A stretch of 64,000 bases of DNA from Herminiimonas arsenitoxidans (GTDB taxonomy: Bacteria; Pseudomonadota; Gammaproteobacteria; Burkholderiales; Burkholderiaceae_D): contig NZ_LT671418.1 in NCBI RefSeq assembly GCF_900130075.1, forward strand, positions 1 through 64,000. The letters are read 5' to 3'. The position numbers were made by a program, and so were the translations under genes. Below the pieces are notes generated by a model that made no database searches, was not told the DNA's origin, and saw only the letters and a list, made by a program, of their open reading frames with translations. Positions 44,401 to 53,816 of the stretch are shown piece by piece. Within the stretch, counting starts at the first letter, position 1. Every line of letters starts with the position of its first letter.

Positions 44401-45585
44401 ATGGTTATGGAAGTGCCGGAGCAGCAAGCGATTATCTCGGGTATCGGCCAGTCGGCCGTTGGGCGACGATTAGGGCGTGGCGGACTGGATCTGACGCTGG
44501 AAGCAGTGATGGCGGCGATCGATGATGCCGGTATTGATCGTAAGGAGATAGACGGCATATCCAGCTGGCCTGGTTACAAGGCTGACTCGCCGGGCTTCTC
44601 GCCGGTGTCAATTGGTCAGTTAAAAGATGCATTGGGCATAGACCTTAACTGGTACAACGCCGGTAGCGAGGCAACCCAGATGAGCGGTGTGCTCAACGCT
44701 TGTATGGCGGTGGCATCGGGGCAAGCCAGACATGTAGTTTGTTTTCGCACAGTAACTGAAACGTCGGTCGCGCCGGGGACGAAGCCTAGTCTGGTTGGTA
44801 GTACTACACAGCGCGTTGCCGGTTTCGGTGAATATCAGGCACCCTTCCTCGCACCATCTGGCGCTAACTGGATGGCTCTGATTGCCAGTCGTTATTTCCA
44901 TGAGTTCGGTACCAAGCGTGAGCAACTGGCACAGATCGCTCTGAACGCGCGTCACAATGCAGGTCTCAATCCCAACGCGGTTTATCGCGAGGCCTTGTCG
45001 CTGGAAGAGTATATGAACGCGCGCATGATCTCGACACCGCTTTGTCTTTACGATTGCGACGTGCCTGTCGATGGTTCGATTGCAGTCATTGTTTCGCACA
45101 GAGATACAGCGCGGGACCTCAAGTCAAAACCGATACGTGTTGAAGCAATTTCAGGCGGTCTTACTGGTAGAGATTCCTGGGATCAACTGGATGATTTGAC
45201 GCGCTTTGCTGCGGAAGGTTGCGGCAAGCGTTTATGGAGTCGCACCGACTTGAAGCCGTCCGATGTCGATGTTGCCGAGTTGTACGATGGCTTCAGCATT
45301 CTGTCCTTGCTGTGGCTGGAAGGTCTTGGTTTTTGCGGGCGTGGTGAAGCTGGGGATTTCATCGAAGGTGGCAAGCGCATTGCGCTCAACGGCGAATTGC
45401 CATTGGCGACGGGCGGTGGGCAACTTTCAGGCGGTCGCTTGCATGGCATGATTCATGTAGTCGAAGCAGTCACGCAATTGCGTGGTGATGGCGGTGCACG
45501 CCAGGTGCCAGGTAATCCGAAAGTCGCAGTCGCTTCAAACGGCGGTGGTCCGATTGCAGGTGCGATTTTGCTGGCACGAGATTGA
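44401..45585 (+). CDS. Thiolase-fold lipid-transfer-type protein (second copy)
   Basis: 394-residue protein of the SCP-x thiolase-like group, related in layout to 23615-24766: YDGFSILSLLWLEGLGFCGRGEAG corresponds to the YDAFT region there, and GGGQLSGGRLHG to the C-terminal glycine-rich motif. The thiolase cysteine is absent (NAGSEATQMSG). It may be a retro-aldolase or another carbon-carbon lyase on an acyl-CoA. I chose ATG 44401, six bases after AAGGA; a TTG two codons earlier is less likely. panC follows after 16 bases. Confidence 0.82.
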   Translation: MVMEVPEQQAIISGIGQSAVGRRLGRGGLDLTLEAVMAAIDDAGIDRKEIDGISSWPGYKADSPGFSPVSIGQLKDALGIDLNWYNAGSEATQMSGVLNACMAVASGQARHVVCFRTVTETSVAPGTKPSLVGSTTQRVAGFGEYQAPFLAPSGANWMALIASRYFHEFGTKREQLAQIALNARHNAGLNPNAVYREALSLEEYMNARMISTPLCLYDCDVPVDGSIAVIVSHRDTARDLKSKPIRVEAISGGLTGRDSWDQLDDLTRFAAEGCGKRLWSRTDLKPSDVDVAELYDGFSILSLLWLEGLGFCGRGEAGDFIEGGKRIALNGELPLATGGGQLSGGRLHGMIHVVEAVTQLRGDGGARQVPGNPKVAVASNGGGPIAGAILLARD

Positions 45586-45595
45586 TACTGATTAG

Positions 45596-46441
<846 letters not shown>

Positions 46442-46554
46442 TCAGTCAACATATTGGTGCCGTACAAATCAATACTTACCGATTCCCCGTGACTGTTTTT
46501 CGAATGGCCTGGATGGAATTCGTCTTTGCACTTTTAGTCGCATGTCAATATTTC

Positions 46555-46597
46555 TACTGACTATTAGTTAGTTTTAAATTGACAGCTTACTGTCAAT
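46555..46597. promoter_or_regulatory. Adjacent operators of both spacings (site 9 and a TGACA-N6-TGTCA site)
   Basis: TACTGACTATTAGTTAGTT (46555-46573) matches 12 of 16 positions of the 19-bp motif. ATTGACAGCTTACTGTCAAT (46578-46597) is a perfect 8-bp inverted repeat with the N6 spacing. Both lie before the phosphatase gene. Confidence 0.6.
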
Positions 46598-46667
46598 GTT
46601 TCAATATGAAAATATCGATTTTCATTTTGAAACGGCTGTGGCAAGCCAAGTCTGGGTAGCGGAGTGT

Positions 46668-47375
46668 ATGGGACAAATTTATTTGATTCGTCATGGGCAA
46701 GCATCTTTTGGCAGTGATGACTATGATCAACTGTCATCGATAGGTCATGAGCAGGGCCGCGAATTGGGATTGTGGTTTGAAAAAAAAGGCTATCAGTTTG
46801 ACCGTGTAGTGATGGGGAGTCTGAAACGTCATCGGCAAACCGTGGAGGCATGCATGTCTTCCATGTCTGGGACGTCTGCAGTGGAATCTGGATGGGAGAC
46901 TGATGCTGGTTTCAATGAGTTTGATCATCACGAGACCATGCTCCGGCACTGGCCTGATTTTGCTGAACCCGGTGCTATCCGACGTTTCTTCGAAGAGCAA
47001 GAAAAAGCAAAATACTTATTCCAGGACATTATCGAAGGTGCGATGCAGCGCTGGATAGGCGGACACCACGATGCCGATTATCGAGAGCCCTGGCCGGTAT
47101 TCAGTCGGCGCTGTAACTATGCTTTCCAGCGCTTGCTTGATGACGCAGGCCCATCACAGAATATTGCAGTATTTACTTCGGGTGGACCGATTGCCAGCAT
47201 CACTCAGCAGCTTCTCGGGCTGGATGACAAGCACATGCTGGAGCTGAGCTGGTCGATCATGAATTGTTCAGTCACAAAAATTCTTTACCGTTCTGGTAAA
47301 GCAAGTCTCAGTTACTTCAACAACTACGCACACCTTGAACGCTCTGGGCAAACTGATTTCATCACGTACCGCTGA
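46668..47375 (+). CDS. Histidine phosphatase family protein
   Basis: 235-residue phosphoglycerate-mutase-like protein. It has the phosphohistidine motif LIRHGQASFG at its start, MGSLKRHRQTVEA, and the second catalytic His region VFTSGGPIASI, where the usual His-Gly is Ser-Gly-Gly. It could dephosphorylate a small metabolite, possibly a CoA-linked phosphate, but no substrate is indicated. Start at 46668 with GGAG close by; the frame is open back to 46596, but that part would overlap the operator. Confidence in the start is moderate. Confidence 0.8.
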   Translation: MGQIYLIRHGQASFGSDDYDQLSSIGHEQGRELGLWFEKKGYQFDRVVMGSLKRHRQTVEACMSSMSGTSAVESGWETDAGFNEFDHHETMLRHWPDFAEPGAIRRFFEEQEKAKYLFQDIIEGAMQRWIGGHHDADYREPWPVFSRRCNYAFQRLLDDAGPSQNIAVFTSGGPIASITQQLLGLDDKHMLELSWSIMNCSVTKILYRSGKASLSYFNNYAHLERSGQTDFITYR

Positions 47376-47434
47376 CATTGTGTTCTGAATAAATACAGTT
47401 TTAGATTGACATTGATGTTTAGTTTTAATAATGT

Positions 47435-47453
47435 AACTGACATAATGTTAGTT
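47435..47453. promoter_or_regulatory. 19-bp inverted-repeat operator (site 10) with nearby -10 box
   Basis: AACTGACATAATGTTAGTT, 15 of 16 positions, followed at once by TATAAT (47456-47461). It would control the two SDRs and MFS transporter downstream. The rest of the 306-base gap 47376-47681 shows no gene. Confidence 0.7.
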
Positions 47454-47681
47454 TATATAATGCGTAATTTTTCATAAAAATATATGCGCTTAATGGTCAT
47501 GATGAATATCAGACTGGAAGTTCTGGAAGAGTTCAGCTGTAAAAGCTTCTACCTTAAAGCTTGAGTGAATGCGGCAATAAAATTTTCGCAACATAAAACA
47601 AATGAGACGCCTGTCGTGCAGCATCCCGCGATAGCGATGCCGTAAGTCCACATGGCTTACATCGAACGAAGGAATTACATC

Positions 47682-48488
47682 ATGAAAAATATTATTTTGA
47701 TCACCGGGATGGGTGCGATGGGGCTGGCTTGTGCTCGTACTCTCGGCAGCGGTCATCATTTGCTGCTAGCCGACAACGATGCGAGCCGCGTCGATCACGC
47801 GATTCAACATTTGAGTGAAGAGGGTTATGACGTCAGCGGCTGTCGTCTGGATCTTGGTCAAGCGGCATCGGCACATGCATTGGCTGATGAAATTGGAAAG
47901 CACGGACATCTCAAGGCTATGGTGCATACGGCCGCTATTTCACAATCACAAGCACCTACGGCAGAGCGCATATATGACGTTAATTTGGTCGGCACCGCGA
48001 CCTTGATCGATGTGATGCGGAAACTGGCAGGGCCGGGCACGGTCGGTGTTGTAATTGCCAGCATGGGCGCGCAATTTATTTCCATCCCGGCAGAAATAGA
48101 GCGTCGTCTGGCACTGGCTCCCTTGAATGAACTCAAGGATGCGATACGTGATTTGCCAGGTTACGACGACAAGAACATGGCTTATTTGATTGCCAAGCGC
48201 GGCAATCAACTGCGTGTAGAGGCAGAGTCGCTGATATGGGCGAAGACGGGCGCGCGGCTGATCTCGATTAGCCCAGGCGTGATTTCTACTGCACAGGGGC
48301 GGCAAGAGATGCGCGAGCATCCAGAAGTGGCAAAGATAGTCGATAACTGTCCAGCGCAACGCATCGGTACGCCACAAGACATTGCAAATGCCGTTGATTG
48401 GCTGCTCAGCAGGCATGCAAGTTTTATCACTGGTATCGACTTGCGTGTGGATGGCGGCACGATCGCCTCGCAACGCTGGCAGCAGTAA
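47682..48488 (+). CDS. Short-chain dehydrogenase/reductase
   Basis: 268-residue SDR with a somewhat divergent cofactor motif (TGMGAMGLACARTL). The structural NNAG is replaced by HTAAISQS. The catalytic Ser (VIASMGA), Tyr and Lys (MAYLIAKRG) are kept, and the C-terminus has FITGIDLRVDGG. Relatives include hydroxysteroid-dehydrogenase-like enzymes with an insertion before the Tyr. Start at 47682 with GAAGGA upstream. It is in an operon with the next SDR and MFS gene. Confidence 0.87.
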   Translation: MKNIILITGMGAMGLACARTLGSGHHLLLADNDASRVDHAIQHLSEEGYDVSGCRLDLGQAASAHALADEIGKHGHLKAMVHTAAISQSQAPTAERIYDVNLVGTATLIDVMRKLAGPGTVGVVIASMGAQFISIPAEIERRLALAPLNELKDAIRDLPGYDDKNMAYLIAKRGNQLRVEAESLIWAKTGARLISISPGVISTAQGRQEMREHPEVAKIVDNCPAQRIGTPQDIANAVDWLLSRHASFITGIDLRVDGGTIASQRWQQ

Positions 48489-48527
48489 TTATCGTATTAC
48501 CATTTCCAGCCTCAATCAGGAGAAGAC

Positions 48528-49334
48528 ATGAACAGATTTATCGACCAAGTTGCTATCGTCACAGGCGGTGCTTCAGGCATCGGCGAGGCAACCTGTCGCA
48601 GATTGGTAGCGGAAGGTGCGACCGCCATCATTGCAGATCGCAACATGACGATGGCGAAGAAGCTCGCTGCCGATATTGGTAAAAAAGCGCATGCGGTCGA
48701 ATTTGATGCTGCGGATGTGACGTCGATACGCGCGTTGGTGGAAGGGACGATAGAGAAGCATGGTCGCCTTGATGTACTGCATAACAATGCGGCGATCGGT
48801 TCGCCTGAGGTACATGCACGCGACACCAATGCCATCGATATCGATTTCGAGACTTGGGATCTGGTGATGGCCGTCAATTTGAAGGCCTACCTTGCGGCAA
48901 GTAAATACGCTCTGCCGCACATGATCGCGCGCGGTAAAGGCGTGATCATCAATTCGGCATCTGCCGGTGGTTTTTCTGGCGATATCTCGCGTATTGCCTA
49001 TAACGTCTCCAAGACCGCCATCATCGGTTTGACGCGTCAGCTTGCTACGCAACATGGTCATCAGGGTATTCGTTGCAATGCAGTCGCACCCGGACTAGTG
49101 CTGACGCCTGCAGCGCGTGCGGTGGCGGCAGATGTGATTGAAGTGATGTCACGACATACCCTGACACCAGAAATGGGTGAGCCACAAGACATTGCTGGAC
49201 TTGTTTGTTTTCTTGCTTCAGATGAAGCCCGCTATATCACAGGTCAAACCTACATCATCGACGGCGGCATGCTCGCACATAATCCGGCGAATCCGGATCT
49301 GGTCGATTTCGCCCGCAGACAAATTGCGCATTAA
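48528..49334 (+). CDS. Short-chain dehydrogenase/reductase
   Basis: 268-residue classical SDR. It has TGGASGIGEATCRRL, HNNAAIGSPEVH, the catalytic NSASAGG and YNVSK, and YITGQTYIIDGG. It follows the previous SDR by 39 bases with AGGAG before the ATG. The two may act in series on an alcohol or hydroxyacyl-CoA. Confidence 0.9.
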   Translation: MNRFIDQVAIVTGGASGIGEATCRRLVAEGATAIIADRNMTMAKKLAADIGKKAHAVEFDAADVTSIRALVEGTIEKHGRLDVLHNNAAIGSPEVHARDTNAIDIDFETWDLVMAVNLKAYLAASKYALPHMIARGKGVIINSASAGGFSGDISRIAYNVSKTAIIGLTRQLATQHGHQGIRCNAVAPGLVLTPAARAVAADVIEVMSRHTLTPEMGEPQDIAGLVCFLASDEARYITGQTYIIDGGMLAHNPANPDLVDFARRQIAH

Positions 49335-49441
49335 GCGGCATGCACGTCTTGCCAACGCATCACTGACATTACAAGACGCGTATCAGGTATCCATTATCAA
49401 GCGTCTATCTACGTATATATAAATATCAGGAGACAGACGCA

Positions 49442-50761
49442 ATGGAATTGAACACGGTATTGACGGATGACATAGAGCTGACCACGGTGGCAGAGGCAGA
49501 AATAGAAGAAGCTGCAGAAGACAAAGTCCCGGCGAGAAGCTGGTATGCACTTGCCATTCTGGCCTTGATCTATGCGTGCGATTTTCTGGATCGCACAATG
49601 ATTTCCATCATTGTCGAACCAGTACGGATCGAGTTCGGTTTGAGTGATAGTCAACTCGGGCTATTGACGGGATTGGCTTATGGCGTATCGTTTGCGTTGG
49701 CGGCAATTCCTATCGGTTTTCTGATTGATCGCAATAATCGCGTCAGGCTGCTTGCAGGATTGGTAGCGATCTGGGGCGCGATGACTGCGCTGTCTTATTT
49801 TGCACAAAACTTTGTGCAGCTTTTACTGGCGCGTATGGGTGTCGGTGCTGCCGAGGCGGGTGGTACACCAGCCAGTTTTTCCTTGATATCTGATTTTTTT
49901 CCACCCAGCAAACGCTCAACCGCGGTCGGCTATCTGTTTATTGGCAACGCGATTGGTGCTGCACTGACTATTGTTATTGGTGGTTATGTCACTGCTCACT
50001 ATGGTTGGCGGCTGGCGATGCTGATTGCTGGCGTTCCCGGACTGATACTCGCTACCTTGCTGGTACTTACGGTGCGTGAACCAAAACGTGGTGGCTACGA
50101 TGCCGCAGTCCTTGTCGCCAAGGAAGCAGTGGCGCCGCTTACGGTGATTCTCTATATCGTCAAGAATCGTGCGGTGTTGCATCTGATTGCCGGTACTTCC
50201 ATCACGACTGCCGCGATCGCGACGCTGGGCGTCTGGATGCCTGCATTCGTGATGCGCTTCCACGGACTCAATATTGAGAAGGCCGGCATGGTGGCGGCAT
50301 TGGCCGGAGGTCTTTTTACCGCCATTGGTTCAGTGATCGGCGGTATCGCCTGCGATCATATAGGCAAATCAAATCCACGGCGACGGATTGATGTCTGCGT
50401 GGTGATCTGCTTCATTACATTGTTGATTTCCTGCGGGGCTATTCTGTTCAAGCCAACATTGCTTGCTATCGTCTTGCTTTGCTTGGCGATGTTTTTTGCG
50501 TTTGTGGTATTTCCTGCTTCTTTCGGCACCATGCTGACCTTGGTATCTCCCGACATGCGTGGCGTAACGTCGGCCACAATGATGATCTGTACCAATCTGG
50601 TGGGCTACGGCCTCGGGCCATTTATGGTTGGTGTTCTCAGCGACTTGTATGGCGGCGATCAGTCACTGCGTTTTGCGATGATGACCATCATGTGCATTTG
50701 TTGTCCGTGGGCTGGATTGCATTTCGCCTTGTCAGCACGCGCTTATCGAAGCGCGGCTTAA
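49442..50761 (+). CDS. MFS transporter (intact paralogue of 8685-9992)
   Basis: 439-residue major facilitator transporter with about 12 membrane segments. It has FLDRTMISIIVEPVR in the first segment, the loop motif FLIDRNNRVRL, and RMGVGAAEAGGTPASFS, FFPPSKRSTAVGY in the middle. The N-terminus has an acidic cytoplasmic stretch. It resembles the spinster/aromatic-acid-type MFS proteins and likely imports a pathway acid or alcohol. AGGAG precedes the ATG. It ends the plus-strand run; the ferredoxin gene converges from the other side. Confidence 0.9.
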   Translation: MELNTVLTDDIELTTVAEAEIEEAAEDKVPARSWYALAILALIYACDFLDRTMISIIVEPVRIEFGLSDSQLGLLTGLAYGVSFALAAIPIGFLIDRNNRVRLLAGLVAIWGAMTALSYFAQNFVQLLLARMGVGAAEAGGTPASFSLISDFFPPSKRSTAVGYLFIGNAIGAALTIVIGGYVTAHYGWRLAMLIAGVPGLILATLLVLTVREPKRGGYDAAVLVAKEAVAPLTVILYIVKNRAVLHLIAGTSITTAAIATLGVWMPAFVMRFHGLNIEKAGMVAALAGGLFTAIGSVIGGIACDHIGKSNPRRRIDVCVVICFITLLISCGAILFKPTLLAIVLLCLAMFFAFVVFPASFGTMLTLVSPDMRGVTSATMMICTNLVGYGLGPFMVGVLSDLYGGDQSLRFAMMTIMCICCPWAGLHFALSARAYRSAA

Positions 50762-50789
50762 GGAAAAATAAGATATTGAAACTGCTCGT

Positions 50790-51110
50790 TCAAAATTGCG
50801 ATGCGGGCAGATTCACCACCAGTCCGTCGAGTTCAGGCTCTATTCGAATCTGGCAGAGCAGGCGGCTGTTTTCACAGGGGTTGAGTACGCCTTCCAATAT
50901 GCCGGATTCTTCTTTCGACATCGGCGGTAGTGTGGCGAGCCACGCTTGATCTATATAACCGTGGCAAGTCCCGCAAGTACAGTTGCAGCCGCAGTCGCCA
51001 AGGATTCCTGGAACAAAATTATCTAGTGCTGCCTGGCACAGTGTTGTTCCGATAGTTGCTTCGACCGAGTGTTCCGATCCGTCGTGTTGGATGAATTTAA
51101 TATGTGGCAT
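50790..51110 (-). CDS. 2Fe-2S ferredoxin, putidaredoxin-type
   Basis: 106-residue ferredoxin with the same length and layout as putidaredoxin. Cluster cysteines are Cys40, Cys46 and Cys49 (C-x5-C-x2-C in GDCGCNCTCGTCHGYI) and Cys86 (RLLCQI); two extra cysteines (42, 44) lie in the loop. It ends in Phe106, where putidaredoxin has the Trp106 important for P450cam. It should deliver electrons to the P450 encoded just upstream. No reductase gene is adjacent; the only one in the window is the broken gene at 7206-8460. No strong ribosome site is seen. Confidence 0.92.
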   Translation of the reverse strand: MPHIKFIQHDGSEHSVEATIGTTLCQAALDNFVPGILGDCGCNCTCGTCHGYIDQAWLATLPPMSKEESGILEGVLNPCENSRLLCQIRIEPELDGLVVNLPASQF

Positions 51111-51199
51111 GGCGTGATATTTTTAAAGTGAACGTGAGGTGAAGAGATCGTTTTCTCCTAATTCTTCTGCGAGCGATCTCTTCGGATTTTTGTTTACGT

Positions 51200-52408
51200 T
51201 TATTTGACGTCCCAGCTCAGCCAGAGTTTTTCCACGGTCAGTACCATGCCGGATGCCAGTTGCCAGTTTTTCTCAGTATCCAGTTCGAAGTCCGGGATTC
51301 TCTTGAGCCATTCTTCCAAAAATATTTTCAATTCGGTGCGTGCCAGCATCGATCCGACGCAGCGATGTGCACCGTTACCGAAAGCGCCGTGGAAGACTGT
51401 CTTGCGCGTAAAGTCGACTTTCATGGGATCGGGAAATACGCGGTCATCCAGTGTCTGCGCCGCACTATGGAGCATTATCAGATCGCCGTTGCGCATGTGC
51501 ACCTCTTTGAGTTGCGTATCGCTGACCACCTTGCGTACTAGCGTGGATATGGGGAAGCGGCGTAGCAATTCTTCTACTGCACCAGGTATTAGCGCAGGCT
51601 GTTCAATCAGTAATTTGCGATGCCCCGGATTTTTCGCCAAAAAATTTGCGACGAAGCCAAGTACGGAAGCCACCGTATCCAACCCGCCTATCAGTAGCAA
51701 GGTAAATATGCCGATGATGCTTTGTTCATCCAGCGGCTGGTCGTCGACCTTCGCTTGTATTAGCTTGCTGAATAAATCGTCGCCTGGATTCTCCAGTCGT
51801 TCTTTCCACGTCTTGGTGGCATAGGCAATTAATTCATAAAATGCCGAGTTGTCGTCGATTTCGGTTGGTCTAACGATGCTATCGACTACGCGTAACAGCA
51901 TTTCTCGATCGGCTTCCGGCAAGGCGACCATGTTCATGAAAATGCCGATCGGTAATTGGCGGGCGAACTCATCAACAAATTCGCAGCCGCCATTCGCCTG
52001 CATTTTTTCAATCAGATCGATAGTCATCTGACGCGCTTTTTCACCCAGTGTGGCAACCGCTTTTGGTGAAAATGAAGGATTGAGTAAGGCTCGAAATTTT
52101 GTATGATCCGGCGGGTCGAGATTGATAGGAATCTGTTTAAACGAACGGCTTTCCGGTACGACATTAACCCAGGAGCTGAAGACTGTTGGTTCAGTCAGCA
52201 CCTTGTTGAACTCTTCGCTACGCGTCACTACCCAATGTCCGCCGTTGGCCGGTGTCCAGAAAATATCTGGGAGATCACGATTTGCTATCCACGTGAATTG
52301 CGCGTGTGGGTCGCGATCCTTTTCGGGAGCCTTGTAAATGTCGAAGTCATAGATCAGGTGGGGCGGCACATGCGCAGGGGCATTAACCTGATGCGTTGCT
52401 GTAGTCAT
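51200..52408 (-). CDS. Cytochrome P450, CYP101 (P450cam)-like
   Basis: 402-residue soluble P450 with clear similarity to P450cam along its length: HVPPHLIYDFDIY, WTPANGGHWVVTR, LLIGGLDTVASVLGF, EELLRRF and DPMKVDFTRK all have direct counterparts there. The oxygen-activating GGLDT is at 241-245, E-x-x-R at 280-283, and the haem cysteine is Cys350 in FGNGAHRCVG. Phe90 falls where P450cam has Tyr96, which hydrogen-bonds the camphor ketone, so the substrate is probably not camphor itself. It would hydroxylate a terpenoid or alicyclic compound using the adjacent ferredoxin. AAGGAG is upstream of the ATG. Confidence 0.93.
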   Translation of the reverse strand: MTTATHQVNAPAHVPPHLIYDFDIYKAPEKDRDPHAQFTWIANRDLPDIFWTPANGGHWVVTRSEEFNKVLTEPTVFSSWVNVVPESRSFKQIPINLDPPDHTKFRALLNPSFSPKAVATLGEKARQMTIDLIEKMQANGGCEFVDEFARQLPIGIFMNMVALPEADREMLLRVVDSIVRPTEIDDNSAFYELIAYATKTWKERLENPGDDLFSKLIQAKVDDQPLDEQSIIGIFTLLLIGGLDTVASVLGFVANFLAKNPGHRKLLIEQPALIPGAVEELLRRFPISTLVRKVVSDTQLKEVHMRNGDLIMLHSAAQTLDDRVFPDPMKVDFTRKTVFHGAFGNGAHRCVGSMLARTELKIFLEEWLKRIPDFELDTEKNWQLASGMVLTVEKLWLSWDVK

Positions 52409-52424
52409 GCTTGTCTCCTTGAAT

Positions 52425-52443
52425 AACTGACTTTATGTAATTT
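52425..52443. promoter_or_regulatory. 19-bp inverted-repeat operator (site 11)
   Basis: AACTGACTTTATGTAATTT, 13 of 16 positions, 16 bases before the P450 start on the minus strand. Close to the coding start, it would block transcription or early elongation of P450 and ferredoxin. Confidence 0.6.
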
Positions 52444-52570
52444 ATTTGTTTTTGAATGTTATCTCATTTTTCTTTGTAAATTTACGCATTATTTAAATAA
52501 ATATTTAAATTTATTGATTAATGTATTAATTTATTTATTTATTAATACGCAAAATAAATTAATGCTTTGC
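52444..52570. other. Very AT-rich divergent control region
   Basis: About 127 bases almost without G or C, rich in TTTATT/AAATAA repeats, between the P450 and AsnC genes. It has the look of a bent-DNA or upstream activating region. No open frame is credible in 52409-52700. Confidence 0.5.
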
Positions 52571-52700
52571 TGGAGGTCTATGCGCGACTTGTCGTGCGAT
52601 AGTCGCTATGCTAGTGTTTCGAGTCTTCAGGCGATGGCATGGGTATGTATGCGCGGAGATAGGGACTTCAATTTTGTGTAGCTTAAAATCTGCCTAGACA

Positions 52701-53183
52701 ATGACAAATAAAACACTCAGAGCACAAAAATCTCCGACGCTGGATGAATTGGACCGCAACATCATCCTGTGTCTGCGTGCCGATCCTCGGCAAACTAATA
52801 AATCGCTGGCGGCCCAACTGTCGGTGACAGAGTTCACCATTGCGGCTCGTATTCGCGCCATGGAAAAAGGTGGCGTCATGAAGATCATGGCGCAGCGGGA
52901 TTTTCATGCGGCCGGCTATCACGTCATGGCACATGTCGCGGTAAGCGTTTCAGGTCGACCGGTAGAAAGCGTTGCCAGAAAAATCGCGGATATCGAAGGT
53001 GTCGCTGGTATGAGCATCGTTATGGGCGATCCTTCCTTGTTGATTTTGGCGATGGCAGCTTCTTTGGAGGAGCTGGAAGAATCGGTGATAGAGCGGATAT
53101 CCAAGGTCAACGGTGTACGTACTATCGAGGTCGATGTCTATACTGAAATCATCAAACACGTAAGCGAATATGCGCATCTATAA
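52701..53183 (+). CDS. Lrp/AsnC-family transcriptional regulator
   Basis: 160-residue Lrp/AsnC protein. The N-terminal helix-turn-helix region has LDELDRNIILCLRADPRQTNKSLAAQLSV, followed by a ligand-binding RAM domain from about residue 80 (VAVSVSGRPVESVARKIADIEGV). It is divergent from the P450 and ferredoxin operon and is the natural candidate to regulate it, together with the second AsnC gene 12 bases downstream. The ligand is unknown. The ribosome site is weak. Confidence 0.88.
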   Translation: MTNKTLRAQKSPTLDELDRNIILCLRADPRQTNKSLAAQLSVTEFTIAARIRAMEKGGVMKIMAQRDFHAAGYHVMAHVAVSVSGRPVESVARKIADIEGVAGMSIVMGDPSLLILAMAASLEELEESVIERISKVNGVRTIEVDVYTEIIKHVSEYAHL

Positions 53184-53195
53184 ATTGGTACAAAT

Positions 53196-53672
53196 ATGAC
53201 GAAGATGATCAAGCCAACGATAAAACTGGACGAGACCGATAACGCAATACTGGATCTACTCGCGCAAAACGGTCGCATGAGCAATCGTGAAGTAGGGCGT
53301 GTTCTGGACATTGCGGAAGGGACTGTACGCCAGCGGCTCAAACGACTGCTTGAAACCAAGGCGGCGCGTATCGGTCTTGTCACCGATGTTGCTGCGGTCG
53401 GTATTGCGGCTAGTGCAGTACTACTGATCAATACGCTACCCGAAGAGAGACGTCATGTTGCAGCTCGGTTAGCAAAACGCGCTGACTGCGGTTTCGTCGG
53501 TCTGACTTTGGGGCGCTACGAAATGACTGCATTCATTAGCGCATCGACTCGTGTAGAGCTTGCGGAAATCTTGGAGGAGATCAACGTCGGCATCAAAGGA
53601 ATTACCAAGATAGAAGTGCGTGAACCGGTCGGCTGGCGTATGCATCGCTACGATCTGGTTCACGTCACTTGA
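53196..53672 (+). CDS. Lrp/AsnC-family transcriptional regulator (tandem copy)
   Basis: 158-residue Lrp/AsnC protein. It has LDETDNAILDLLAQNGRMSNREVGRVLDI with helix-turn-helix, and a RAM domain (AAVGIAASAVLLINTLPEERRHV). It is a distant paralogue of the preceding gene, sharing fold and length but little exact sequence, so the two may form a heteromer or respond to different ligands. It is followed by a hairpin that terminates the convergent DUF1329 operon. Confidence 0.88.
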   Translation: MTKMIKPTIKLDETDNAILDLLAQNGRMSNREVGRVLDIAEGTVRQRLKRLLETKAARIGLVTDVAAVGIAASAVLLINTLPEERRHVAARLAKRADCGFVGLTLGRYEMTAFISASTRVELAEILEEINVGIKGITKIEVREPVGWRMHRYDLVHVT

Positions 53673-53683
53673 TTGCACCGCAT

Positions 53684-53714
53684 AAAAAAAGCCTCATTCC
53701 ATGAGGAATGAGGC
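53684..53714 (-). terminator. Terminator of the DUF1302/DUF1329 operon
   Basis: Perfect 10-bp stem GCCTCATTCC / GGAATGAGGC (53691-53714) with a 4-base loop. The seven A at 53684-53690 form the T run for minus-strand transcripts coming from 53817. Confidence 0.88.
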
Positions 53715-53816
53715 AAATCCCGTTGCAAGGACGGACTGAGGACTCCTTGTGCTGAATGTTTTCGAGAAGTGGTTTGTTCCGCTCTCATTCTTTACATCCA
53801 GCTATCTTTCCTGGTT

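Noticed and set aside
47404..47424. A further operator-like sequence GATTGACA...TTTAGTT
   Set aside because: The spacing between half-sites does not fit the 19-bp form, so it was not counted among the twelve.
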